Shown one piece after another: positions 44,650-52,782 of a DNA stretch of 61,312 nt. The notes under the pieces are model-generated. The model did not search any database. It saw only the letters and a list, made by a program, of their open reading frames with translations, and was not told where the DNA came from. Both the position numbers and the translations under genes were made by a program. Origin of the DNA: CAYLYU01 sp964501925 (GTDB taxonomy: Bacteria; Pseudomonadota; Zetaproteobacteria; Mariprofundales; Mariprofundaceae); assembly GCA_964501925.1 (NCBI GenBank), contig CAZCTM010000010.1:1-61312 (forward strand). The letters run 5' to 3'. How positions within the stretch are numbered: the first letter of the stretch is position 1; each line of letters starts with the position of its first letter.

Positions 44650-45531
44650 TTGCTGCTTCGCGAGGCCATCGGTACGTACCTGAAGCAGCTTGCAGATGTG
44701 CGCATGTATTCCCCTCACACGATAAGCAGTTACGGACGTGACCTGCGGGATTTTCTGGAACATGCTGGCAATATCCCTGTGAACAGGATCACAAACCGGC
44801 ACATCAAGGGCTGGATGGTGAAGGGTCATGCCGCCGGACTTTCTCCGGCGAGCAGTGCAAGGCGTCTGTCCTCGTTAAGGGGTTTTCTCGATACGGCCAT
44901 GTCGGCTGGCTGGTGCTCCGAGAATGTTGCTGACGGGCTGCGTCCGCCCAGGCAGGCCAGGCGCTTGCCCGGAAGTCTGCCGCCAGAGCAGACAGACATG
45001 CTGCTGCGTTATACGGATCAGGCCAGCGAGCTTCGTGATCTTGCCCTGATTGCCGTTCTCTACGGCTGTGGTCTGCGCGTCTCAGAGGCGGTAGGGCTGA
45101 ATGATGAGGATGTGGATCTGGTGGCCGGTGAGTTGAGGGTGCTTGGAAAGGGTCGCAAGGAGCGGATTGTCCCTATGCCTGAAGGGGTGATCCGTCTTGT
45201 TCGGGCGTATGTCGGCAATCGCATCAAACGTGCTGATCGAGGGGAGCCTGCCCTTTTTCTGAACAGATTTGGCGGCAGGCTCTCAGCGAGAAGTGTGCAG
45301 AGGATGCTTAAGAAACGCGCCATGACCACAGGTGCGGATGTGAACGTTACCCCCCACAGACTGCGCCATTCCTTTGCCACTCATCTGCTGGCCGGAGGGG
45401 TGGATCTTCGTTCCATTCAGGAACTTCTGGGGCATGCCTCCCTTTCAACCACCGAACGTTACACGCATCTGGACATCAATAAGCTGACCGAGGTCTATGA
45501 CAGGACGCACCCCAGGGCAAGGAAAGTGTGA
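44650..45531 (+). CDS. Tyrosine recombinase of the XerC/XerD family
   Basis: A 293-residue site-specific recombinase. SAM-like N-terminal domain (about 1-95) and catalytic domain with GCGLRVSEA (first Arg), the HRLRHSFATHLL box, and LGHASLSTTERYTH with the Tyr nucleophile. Length and neighbours match the housekeeping chromosome-dimer resolvase rather than a mobile integrase. The start is TTG at 44650 with GGAGG about 6 nt upstream, overlapping the end of the DUF484-GGDEF gene's ribosome site. XerC versus XerD cannot be decided by eye. Confidence 0.92.
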   Translation: MLLREAIGTYLKQLADVRMYSPHTISSYGRDLRDFLEHAGNIPVNRITNRHIKGWMVKGHAAGLSPASSARRLSSLRGFLDTAMSAGWCSENVADGLRPPRQARRLPGSLPPEQTDMLLRYTDQASELRDLALIAVLYGCGLRVSEAVGLNDEDVDLVAGELRVLGKGRKERIVPMPEGVIRLVRAYVGNRIKRADRGEPALFLNRFGGRLSARSVQRMLKKRAMTTGADVNVTPHRLRHSFATHLLAGGVDLRSIQELLGHASLSTTERYTHLDINKLTEVYDRTHPRARKV

Positions 45532-45532
45532 C

Positions 45533-45970
45533 CTATCGGGGGATCGCCTGACAGGCAAGCTCATCCGCGCGTTCATTTTCGGGATGGCCGGCGTGGCCTT
45601 TCACCCATCTCCAGGCAACCCTGTGCTTTGCAGCCAGCCGGTCCAGTTCCTGCCATAGCTCGGCATTGGCGACCGGCTTCTTGCTGGCATTTTTCCAGCC
45701 GTTTCTCTTCCAGTTATGGATCCATTCCGTCATACCCTGTACGACGTATTTCGAGTCAGAATATATCGTTACCCGGCAGGGCCTTTTAATAGCCCTGAGT
45801 GCCTCAATGGCAGCTGTCAGTTCCATGCGCTGATTGGTTGTCTCGGTTTCACCACCGGAGAGTTCTTTCTCGTGCTTGCCGTAACGCAATACAACCCCCC
45901 AGCCACCGGGTCCCGGGTTGCCGGAACAGGCGCCATCGGTGAAGGCTTCAACGGTTTTTCCAGGAGTCAT
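45533..45970 (-). CDS. rnhA: Ribonuclease HI
   Basis: A 145-residue enzyme that cuts RNA in RNA-DNA hybrids. Catalytic acidic residues lie in AFTDGACSGNPGPGGWG, then RMELTAAIEAL, YSDSKYVV and the C-terminal ENERADELA. The longest frame starts 45 codons upstream, but ATG 45970 (in TPGKTVEAFTDG) gives the family length. It converges with the Xer gene one base away. Confidence 0.95.
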   Translation of the reverse strand: MTPGKTVEAFTDGACSGNPGPGGWGVVLRYGKHEKELSGGETETTNQRMELTAAIEALRAIKRPCRVTIYSDSKYVVQGMTEWIHNWKRNGWKNASKKPVANAELWQELDRLAAKHRVAWRWVKGHAGHPENERADELACQAIPR

Positions 45971-46146
45971 TCGGGAATTGTGCAATATCCGGTCCCAAAA
46001 TGCATGGTATAGGCGTGCATTGACGGAGCTAAACCGGCGAAAGGGGGTTTTCATCATGTCAAAATTTCTCCAGAATTGAAAATCCGGACGGATTGCCGGG
46101 TTCACACCTGAAAGGACTAAAAAGGCCGGGAGGATGGAGCAAGGAA

Positions 46147-46554
46147 ATGAAAAGATTACTTACGATCATGCTTGTAGCCCTGATGATACCGCTGTCATCT
46201 TCAGCAGCGGAATTGCCTTCAAAGGTTGCCAGAGTCATCAAGGAAGCGGGGATTCCACTCTACGGGAATATGGAGTATATCAACGGAAGTCTTGAGGTGG
46301 GTGTCCGCTTTGCCAGCCATGATCCTGTCGGCAAGGTTCGGAAATTCTATCAGGATACATTTCCCAACTGGGCACTGAACAATGATTACGGATCCTGGAT
46401 TCTGTATGACGGCAAGCCTGGTGGAGGTCCCGCATCGTATGTGGGGGTGAAACAGGTCATGATTCAGACAAACAGGAAACTTCCTGGCTGGTTTGGTTTG
46501 CCCAGGGATATGACAACGGAGATTGTAATTGTTGTTCCGGATTCTCATGAATGA
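46147..46554 (+). CDS. Small secreted protein, paralog 1 of the YPGA/WYRK family
   Basis: A 135-residue exported protein with a signal peptide (about 1-20). It carries a divergent form of the family motif: IPLYGN at 36-41 and PVGKVRKFYQDTFPNW at 60-75, then a C-terminal beta-rich part ending in TEIVIVVPDSHE. I do not recognise the family. It is the first gene of the 46.1-55.1 kb cluster, divergent from rnhA. The start at 46147 is preferred to an earlier ATG at 46093 because it starts the signal peptide and has AAGGA close upstream. Confidence 0.75.
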   Translation: MKRLLTIMLVALMIPLSSSAAELPSKVARVIKEAGIPLYGNMEYINGSLEVGVRFASHDPVGKVRKFYQDTFPNWALNNDYGSWILYDGKPGGGPASYVGVKQVMIQTNRKLPGWFGLPRDMTTEIVIVVPDSHE

Positions 46555-46672
46555 GATGCCGGGGGACTCCCCTGCTTTTCGGCATGCGATTGGGATTGCC
46601 GGGAGGATGGTTGGGGTTTCTTCTGACCGTTGGGAAATAAGTGAAAAACAAGAATAGTGTAAGGAGATTGAA

Positions 46673-47098
46673 ATGAAACATGGGTTTTTGGTGCTGGTAT
46701 TGGCGGTGGTCGGATTTGCACTTCCCGGCGTGATGCAGAGCCATGCGGGAGAATTGAGCGATGCGCAGAAAGAGGCGCTTCTGAATGTGCTTGCAACTGA
46801 GAAGATACCTGTCTATCCGGGGGCGAGTTTTACCAGTGGTAACGCGAAGGCTGACCAGTCGGTTCTCTGGTTCACATCCAAGGATGCACCGGAGAAGATT
46901 ATGGACTGGTACAAGGGAAAGCTTTCCGGCTGGTCGGAAGTCACCAGTCAGGCCGGGAGCAGGGTCATGTATAAGGGGAAGCCGGGGATCAAGATGGAAG
47001 ATCTGATAACCCACTCATATATTTTTGCCAGGGTAAGGAATGAGGCGCCATCCAAGGACTCTGAGATTACAGTTCGGATCGTGAAAATCGTGAAATAG
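46673..47098 (+). CDS. Small secreted protein, paralog 2 of the YPGA/WYRK family
   Basis: A 141-residue exported protein with a signal peptide to about residue 25 (cleavage after SHA). It has IPVYPGA at 45-51 and APEKIMDWYKGKLSGW at 72-87, spaced as in paralogs 3-5, then a short beta-rich C-terminus. AAGGAG lies 7 nt upstream of the ATG. Function unknown; a small periplasmic ligand-binding or lipoprotein-like fold is possible. Confidence 0.8.
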   Translation: MKHGFLVLVLAVVGFALPGVMQSHAGELSDAQKEALLNVLATEKIPVYPGASFTSGNAKADQSVLWFTSKDAPEKIMDWYKGKLSGWSEVTSQAGSRVMYKGKPGIKMEDLITHSYIFARVRNEAPSKDSEITVRIVKIVK

Positions 47099-47722
47099 TT
47101 TACTTGTGCAGCAGTGTCATCTGATCGGGAGGTAGGCACGCGTATCGGCTCCGGCAAGGAATAGCATCTGCCGGGCCCGGGAACGGGTATGGATGCTGAA
47201 AAATGAATCGGTGACAATCCTGATGCCTTCTTGTCCGGCATGGTGAGCGGTCCGGACAGACTGGATGGTCAACATGGTCCCCCGGCGATCCATTACGAGT
47301 ACTTCCCGGACGCCAAAAAGTCCCTTCCCCTGATGCAGGGATGCTCATTGGTGATGTTTGTTCACGGAAGAGTCCTTATTAGCATATCTGCCAGGAACCC
47401 TGGCCGAAATTCTTTCAGGCAGGCTAAAAAGGAGGATGCGCACAATGAAACTGCCTTGTCTCATGCATTCAATCGCCGTTTTTCCGTCCCATTCTGGCAG
47501 GCGGTTTGGCGACTGGTATCCGATCCGGCCAGCTTCAGTGCCATGATGCTCGAAGAATGGAACAAGCATTCGCTACTCGATGCGCGTTTCCAGGGGATGG
47601 CTATCCTCATTGGGTACAATTTCTGAATTTTGCCAGTCATCGTCTTGCGAATCGGAGTATGCGTGATGAAACCGGTAATTGAATGTTGTGCATTTTCGAG
47701 GATTTGGGAGGAACCATGGCTG
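47099..47722 (+). other. Gene-poor stretch inside the secreted-protein cluster
   Basis: This 624-nt gap breaks an otherwise tightly packed cluster. Short frames exist on both strands, but none has clear family motifs. One plus-strand frame, 47231-47626, ends in fairly protein-like sequence (FWQAVWRLVSDPASF, then a stop), and a minus-strand frame ending near 47122 (about 58 codons) also looks protein-like. These may be decayed remnants of lost genes. No inverted repeats or insertion-element ends are evident by eye. Confidence 0.4.
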
Positions 47723-48587
47723 ATGATTATCAGCCGGAATGCTCGCCGGCTGGTGAGCGCCAGGGCCGGGCTTGTGTTTTTGATCGTGGCAGTCATCGGG
47801 GCCGGCTCTCCGTCGGCAGAAGCTTCGGAAATGGGGCGATTCCTGAAGGTCAAGCGTTGGCAATGCACAATCGAGGCAAGTCTGGAACGGGATGTGCGCG
47901 GCCAGACAGGGCCGGGTGGTCTGGCCTACGACCCCAAGCGGCAATTCATGCAGGCGCTTGGCGCTTCGGGCGTGAGAATGTCCAATCCGGGGGGGCAATA
48001 CCGATTCGTATCACGAAGTCATCTCGGAAACGGTCAAGATGCGTTTCCGGCTGCATCATGTGTACGACGGCGGGCCGGACGGCATCCGGATTTCCGGCTG
48101 GAACAATGGAAGCGCCGAGGTTCATGTGCGCCATGTATTCGAAGGTACGGAACAGAACAAGACCATCATGCGGGACAAGACCACGGTCTATGACGGTTCG
48201 GCCACGTTTTCGGGTGACGAAGTGGAGCCGCCGTTCCAGATATGGATATATCCGGACCAGGGAGCCTATTCCCTGGAATATCATCTGGATCCGGTGACCG
48301 GTCAGCGGCTGGAGCACTGCCGCATGAAGTCGGGGATGGAAGCAAAACGCAAGCAAATGGAAAAGGCCACGGATGCGGAAATGCCGCTGGGGAGCTTTAT
48401 GCGCGGGCTCGTCGGCGCTACCTGCGCGACGGAGAAGAAGGGCGAGGTTGAAATCGAAGGCGGCACGTTTTCCGGATTGGTGGAGAACGTTCCCTTGCCG
48501 GATGAGTTGGCGTTTGAGGGCGAAGGACCGAGCCAGTTTACGGATGCCGGGGATGTGAAGATGCGCTGGTCGTGCAGGCCGGAGTGA
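47723..48587 (+). CDS. Secreted protein of unknown function, frameshifted at a G7 run
   Basis: From ATG 47723 (GGGAGGA 10 nt upstream) a signal peptide (about 1-34) is followed by RFLKVKRWQCTI (39-50), a module shared with the large protease at 52783. The frame is lost after NPGG, at seven G residues (47989-47995). Removing one G joins it to an open frame that runs through TDSYHEVISETVKMRFRL to the stop at 48587, giving about 287 residues. The rest is mainly beta sheet, with three cysteines near the C-terminus. The frameshift could be a sequencing error, a pseudogene, or phase variation at the G run. Confidence 0.65.
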
Positions 48588-48599
48588 AGGAGGCAAGGC

Positions 48600-49079
48600 A
48601 TGAGAAAAAAGACGGTTTTTATGACTTTATCGGCGAGCATGTTGTTCGTGTCCATGGCGCCGGCAGTCGCAGTTTCGGAGGAGCCGCCCGCCGAGGCCTG
48701 CCTGAGCCTTTGTGATGGGATGGATTCGGATTTTCAGGCTTCCATGACAAAAGCCGGCATTCCGGCATATCCCAATGGATGCAAGCACGGGTCGGGCCGA
48801 GGGAGTCGGGGCGTGCACCGCAGCCTGCTTGCACTGGATCCTCCGGAAAAGGTACTGAACTGGTACCGGAAGCGGTTGAAGGGATGGCACTATTTCAAGG
48901 ATGAAGCCACGCATGTGCTGTATGCGGGGCCGGAAGTGAATCCCAACGACCCCGAAATTCGCGAGTTTGGCTGGGATTATTCGGAGCGGACGCGAATCGA
49001 GATCGTGGGGATGAAGCAGCGCTACGGAATATGCGAATGGCCCACGACAATCACCATCAACATCAATGAACGGAAGTAA
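48600..49079 (+). CDS. Small secreted protein, paralog 3 of the YPGA/WYRK family
   Basis: A 159-residue exported protein (signal peptide about 1-24). IPAYPNG at 54-60 and PEKVLNWYRKRLKGW at 82-96 are the family motifs. Two cysteines after the signal (CLSLC, about 34-38) and one or two later (GCKHG, GICEW) may form disulfides. GAAGGAGG precedes the ATG. Spacing to the frameshifted gene upstream is 12 nt, and to paralog 4 about 30 nt. Function unknown. Confidence 0.78.
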   Translation: MRKKTVFMTLSASMLFVSMAPAVAVSEEPPAEACLSLCDGMDSDFQASMTKAGIPAYPNGCKHGSGRGSRGVHRSLLALDPPEKVLNWYRKRLKGWHYFKDEATHVLYAGPEVNPNDPEIREFGWDYSERTRIEIVGMKQRYGICEWPTTITININERK

Positions 49080-49110
49080 TCGGCAGGCCAGATAGAACAA
49101 GAAGGAGACG

Positions 49111-49662
49111 ATGGGCAAGCAGTGGAAGAACATAGAGGGGGTTGCGATGACTGTGATACGTATGGCGACAGTGATCTTCTGTTTGTTTTGCATGTCCGGC
49201 CTGGCGGCGGCTGAACCCTTCGCCAGGGTTGCCGATCTGCCGGCGGAAAACAGCGAGTTCTATGAACTATGGAAAATGAATCTGGCCGATGTGCGGGTTC
49301 CCGACCGGACCGAAGTTCCCGTGCCGGCCTACCCAGGAGCAAGGGTTATCCGGGTTCTGAGAGTGGGTGATCCGGATGATGCCGGCCCGAGAAAGACGCC
49401 GAAAATCGTCATGCTGAGCACGGATAAGCGGACGAAGGTCGCGGCTTTCTACCGGAAATCCCTGCAGGGATGGAAGGAAGGCGGTGGCCAGACCATGGCG
49501 TATTTCTGGACGGATTCCGAGAGTTTTGCCGTCGGTCCGATCGCATATATGGACACCCCTTCCGTGGTGATCAGCGATATGGGGCCGATGAATTTCATGG
49601 AGAGGTCGCTGATGCCCGATGCCAAAACCGTCATCACGATTGTTTACAGACCGCGGCAGTAG
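49111..49662 (+). CDS. Small secreted protein, paralog 4 of the YPGA/WYRK family
   Basis: A 183-residue exported protein. VPAYPGA at 71-77 and KRTKVAAFYRKSLQGW at 106-121 are the family motifs. The C-terminus (MDTPSVV then PDAKTVITIVY) matches paralog 5, showing that the two are the closest pair. ATG 49111 (AAGGAG) and ATG 49147 (GAGGGGG) are both well supported; the second starts directly at the signal peptide. Function unknown. Confidence 0.78.
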   Translation: MGKQWKNIEGVAMTVIRMATVIFCLFCMSGLAAAEPFARVADLPAENSEFYELWKMNLADVRVPDRTEVPVPAYPGARVIRVLRVGDPDDAGPRKTPKIVMLSTDKRTKVAAFYRKSLQGWKEGGGQTMAYFWTDSESFAVGPIAYMDTPSVVISDMGPMNFMERSLMPDAKTVITIVYRPRQ

Positions 49663-49675
49663 AAAGGAGGAGGAA

Positions 49676-50146
49676 ATGAAAAGACAATTCGCATGCCTGC
49701 TGGCGTTGATGCTTGTTTCCATGAACGGCCGGGCGGAACCCTATGCGCCCAAGGCCGAAACCAATCCCGGAATGACTTCATATAGTCAGCAGGTGGTTGG
49801 AGCGGCCAAGGTGCCGGAGAAGGAAGTTGTTGGATTGCCTGCCTATCCCGGCGCCGTTGTCATCTCGACTCATTCCGGAGGAGAGCTTGCCGGGCATCGT
49901 CTTCTGCCATATATCCAGCTTCTGAGCAAAGCGCCTCCGGAGAAGGTTCTGGAGTGGTATCGTAAAAAGATTTCCTCATGGACCTGTGAGAAACTTGGAG
50001 ATGCTGAAACTGCATGCGCGGAAAATCCTCGCAAACTAATGGAGACGCCTTCCGTCGTGGTCGAAGGCATTGAAAGTGATGAGACATTGCATTCCGACTT
50101 TCCGGATGCCCGGACGATCATATGGGTCAGATATCAACCGAAATAA
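49676..50146 (+). CDS. Small secreted protein, paralog 5 of the YPGA/WYRK family
   Basis: A 156-residue exported protein (signal peptide about 1-20, ending GRA). LPAYPGA at 54-60 and PPEKVLEWYRKKISSW at 87-102 are the family motifs; the C-terminus has METPSVVVEG and PDARTIIWVRY as in paralog 4. Two cysteines lie after the motif. AGGAGGAGGAA precedes the ATG. It ends 12 nt before the AIM24-family gene. Function unknown. Confidence 0.8.
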   Translation: MKRQFACLLALMLVSMNGRAEPYAPKAETNPGMTSYSQQVVGAAKVPEKEVVGLPAYPGAVVISTHSGGELAGHRLLPYIQLLSKAPPEKVLEWYRKKISSWTCEKLGDAETACAENPRKLMETPSVVVEGIESDETLHSDFPDARTIIWVRYQPK

Positions 50147-50158
50147 CTGGAGCGAATA

Positions 50159-50932
50159 ATGAACAAACAGTGTCACGAAGTGGATTATGAGATTATCGGC
50201 CACGAGATGCAGATGGTCGAGGTGGAACTCGATCCCGGCGAAACGGTGATCGCCGAGGCCGGCGCGATGACCTACATGGAAGAGGGCATCGCCTTCGAGG
50301 CGAAAATGGGCGATGGCTCCGAAGCCGATGAAGGCATGTTCGGCAAGCTTCTGGGTGCCGGCAAGCGGATGATTTCCGGCGAGTCGCTGTTCATGACGCA
50401 CTTCACGAACAACGGCGAGGGCAAGCGGCATGTGGCGTTCGCGGCACCCTATCCGGGCCGCATCATCGCGCTTGATTTGTCAACCATCGGCGGCGAGCTG
50501 CTCTGCCAGAAGGATGCATTTCTCTGCGCGGCGCTGGGCACAAAGCTGGATATCGCCTTTACCAGACGTCTTGGTGCCGGTTTTTTTGGTGGTGAGGGAT
50601 TTATTCTGGAGAAAATTTCCGGCGACGGCATGACATTCATTCACGCCGGCGGCACGGTGATCGAGAAGGAACTGCATGGCGAAACCCTGCGCGTGGATAC
50701 CGGTTGCCTTGTGGCCTTCCAGCCATCCATTGATTACGACATCGAACGCGCCGGGAACCTCAAGAGCATGGTCTTCGGCGGCGAGGGGCTGTTTCTGGCC
50801 ACGTTGCGCGGCACGGGCAAGGTATGGCTGCAAAGCCTGCCGTTCGCACGCATGGCCGATCGCATCGCCGCTGCCTCAGGCAGCGACACCGGCGAGGAGC
50901 GCGGCCTGGTCGGCAAGCTGCTGGGCGACTGA
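50159..50932 (+). CDS. AIM24 / TIGR00266 family protein
   Basis: A 257-residue protein without a signal peptide. The beta-rich fold has the family's opening (QMVEVELDPGETVIAEAGAM), the GEGLFLATLRGTGKVWLQSLPF segment near the C-terminus and many glycines. Members occur in all domains of life; the mitochondrial version shapes the inner membrane, but bacterial functions are not established. It is the only gene of the 46.1-55.1 kb cluster lacking an export signal, so it may serve a regulatory or membrane-associated role there. Confidence 0.9.
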   Translation: MNKQCHEVDYEIIGHEMQMVEVELDPGETVIAEAGAMTYMEEGIAFEAKMGDGSEADEGMFGKLLGAGKRMISGESLFMTHFTNNGEGKRHVAFAAPYPGRIIALDLSTIGGELLCQKDAFLCAALGTKLDIAFTRRLGAGFFGGEGFILEKISGDGMTFIHAGGTVIEKELHGETLRVDTGCLVAFQPSIDYDIERAGNLKSMVFGGEGLFLATLRGTGKVWLQSLPFARMADRIAAASGSDTGEERGLVGKLLGD

Positions 50933-50941
50933 GGGGGGGAA

Positions 50942-51868
50942 ATGAAACGCATCGCCGTGATTGCTTTCTTGCTGGGGCTGGCATCGCCCGCATGGGCGGG
51001 GCTCAAGGTTTCCGGGCATCCGCTGGTCAAGCCCTACACGGGCTCCAGGGCATGGAAATCGGACGTGGTGCAATATACCAGATTTGCCGTTCCGACCGGG
51101 AAGTTCTCATGGGATGGCACGCTCAGACGTGATGTACCGGCATCCAGCGTTGTGGTGCGCGGCAAGCTGACAGCCATCGAGTACAAAACGCCAAAAAAAC
51201 GCAGCGTGCTGGAGATTCAGGAGAACTACGAACAGGCGTTGCGGCAGGGCGGATTCAGGATCCTGTTCTCCTGCCTCGGGCGGGATTGCTCGAAACGGGG
51301 GGGTCCGGCCAGGTTCAAGACCAGCTGGCTCCATCAGATCACGCTTGGCGCGGATTACAGTGGCCTGATCAGCGCCAAACTGGAGCGCCCCGATGGGGAT
51401 GTGTATGTCGTCATCGCCACGGATCAGCACAACGCGTTCACAAACATGTATGTCATCGAGGCGAAGCCGATGCAGACAGGCATGGTCAAGGTGGATGCGG
51501 ATGCGCTGCTCAAGGACATTGATCGCACGGGGCATGCGGCGATCTACGGGATCTATTTCGACACCAACAAGGCCGAGGTCAAGCCGGAATCGAAGCAGGC
51601 GCTGGGCGAGATTGCGAAACTGCTGAACAGCCGGCCGAAGCTGAAGCTGTATGTGGTGGGCCACACCGACAATGTCGGCACGCTGGAATACAACATGGAT
51701 CTGTCGCGCCGGCGGGCGGCGGCCGTGGTGGCGGTGCTGGTGAAGGATTACGGGATTGCCAGGGCGAGGCTGCATCCGGCCGGAGTGGGGCCGCTCTCGC
51801 CGGTGCTGGCCAACAGCAGCGATGCGGGACGCGCCAAAAACCGGCGTGTGGAGCTGGTGGCGCAATGA
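50942..51868 (+). CDS. DUF4892-OmpA family outer-membrane protein
   Basis: A 308-residue exported protein: signal peptide about 1-20, an N-terminal region resembling DUF4892 (about 22-180, with HPLVKPYTGSRAW and a segment ENYEQALRQGGF), and a C-terminal OmpA peptidoglycan-binding domain (about 195-305; IYFDTNKAEVKPES, VVGHTDNVG, SRRRAAAVV, NRRVEL). It would anchor in the outer membrane and bind the cell wall. The DUF4892 opening, small residue after Tyr, loosely recalls the YPGA motif of the small paralogs nearby, but that similarity is too weak to assert. The stop overlaps the next gene by ATGA. Confidence 0.88.
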   Translation: MKRIAVIAFLLGLASPAWAGLKVSGHPLVKPYTGSRAWKSDVVQYTRFAVPTGKFSWDGTLRRDVPASSVVVRGKLTAIEYKTPKKRSVLEIQENYEQALRQGGFRILFSCLGRDCSKRGGPARFKTSWLHQITLGADYSGLISAKLERPDGDVYVVIATDQHNAFTNMYVIEAKPMQTGMVKVDADALLKDIDRTGHAAIYGIYFDTNKAEVKPESKQALGEIAKLLNSRPKLKLYVVGHTDNVGTLEYNMDLSRRRAAAVVAVLVKDYGIARARLHPAGVGPLSPVLANSSDAGRAKNRRVELVAQ

Positions 51869-52720
51869 ATCGGAAGTCCGCAATCAGCCTGATGCTTGTG
51901 CTGGCCATGCCTGCATGGGCGCCAGCCGCCCTGGCTGGTTGTGTGGATGGTGTGATGCGGGATACAACCGCGGCCGAAAGGGCAGCATGGGATCATGTCA
52001 AGGAGGTCGTGCCCGGTCTTTTTCATCCTTCGGCCGACTACAGGCTGGACAGAAGCGAGGTGACGGTGTCCCGTGATCGCCGTTGTGCGACCGGAGAACA
52101 CGATCCGCTGTTTCTGCCGGTCCATCTGCGGTTTGTGCTGCAGGGCCAGGCACTGGCGGAGGCGAACCAGAAAGCGTTGCGCTTGCAGGACCGGCAGCAG
52201 CAAGTGATGCAGAAACACATGGCACGCACCATGCCGCTGCAAACGGAACTGGCGGCGCATCTGCAACGATTTCCACCCAGTCCCGAGGATCAAGAGGCCG
52301 CAGATCGCATCCGGCAACGGATGGATGCCGTTGTGGCGGAGCAGGAACGGGAGCTTGCGCCGCTGAAGCGCCAATCCGACCAGTTGCAGGCGCGGCGGGA
52401 GATCACGGTGGATGTAGATATCAACACGAGTCGCGACGAGTCGCGCGGCTTGTCAGGGAAAGCCGGTTCGCATTCCGGGCGCGGCGGCGGCCTGCCTGGA
52501 GGATTTCGAGGATGGGAGCGCCATCCTGAAGGTGCTGATGGGTGCGTGGAACAAGGGCGAGGATGGCTGGCTGGCCGGGTTTGATCCGACCGCGCCCTCA
52601 CACCGGTTGCAGAATGTGGAGGTTTCGATTTCGGCGGCTCGGGGCGAGGTGATGGATGCAATGCGTGAGAAGGCCGATTGGCATGGGGTTTCTGCGCTGA
52701 TGGGGGCTGAAAACAAATAA
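51865..52720 (+). CDS. Secreted protein of unknown function, probably frameshifted
   Basis: An exported protein (signal peptide about 1-24) with a central Gln/Arg/Ala-rich helical part likely to form a coiled coil (about 90-180). The first frame ends at 52584 in low-complexity, Gly-rich residues. A second frame, open from about 52412 to 52720, carries a natural-looking sequence (CLEDFEDGSAILKVLMG, then SHRLQNVEVSISAARGEV). Removing one base between 52412 and 52510 would join them into about 284 residues. A short duplicated GAGTCGCG stretch lies there. It overlaps the OmpA gene by four bases. Confidence 0.6.
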
Positions 52721-52782
52721 CCCCGGTGAAGTGGATCATTGGTTATATCCGAATTTGGTGTGAATTTTTATAGGAAGCATTC

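Noticed and set aside
44650..45531. Xer-type recombinase as the integrase of a mobile island covering the 46-55 kb cluster
   Set aside because: Its place after a DUF484 protein is the normal housekeeping xer context. I see no tRNA, attachment repeats or phage genes at the cluster borders.
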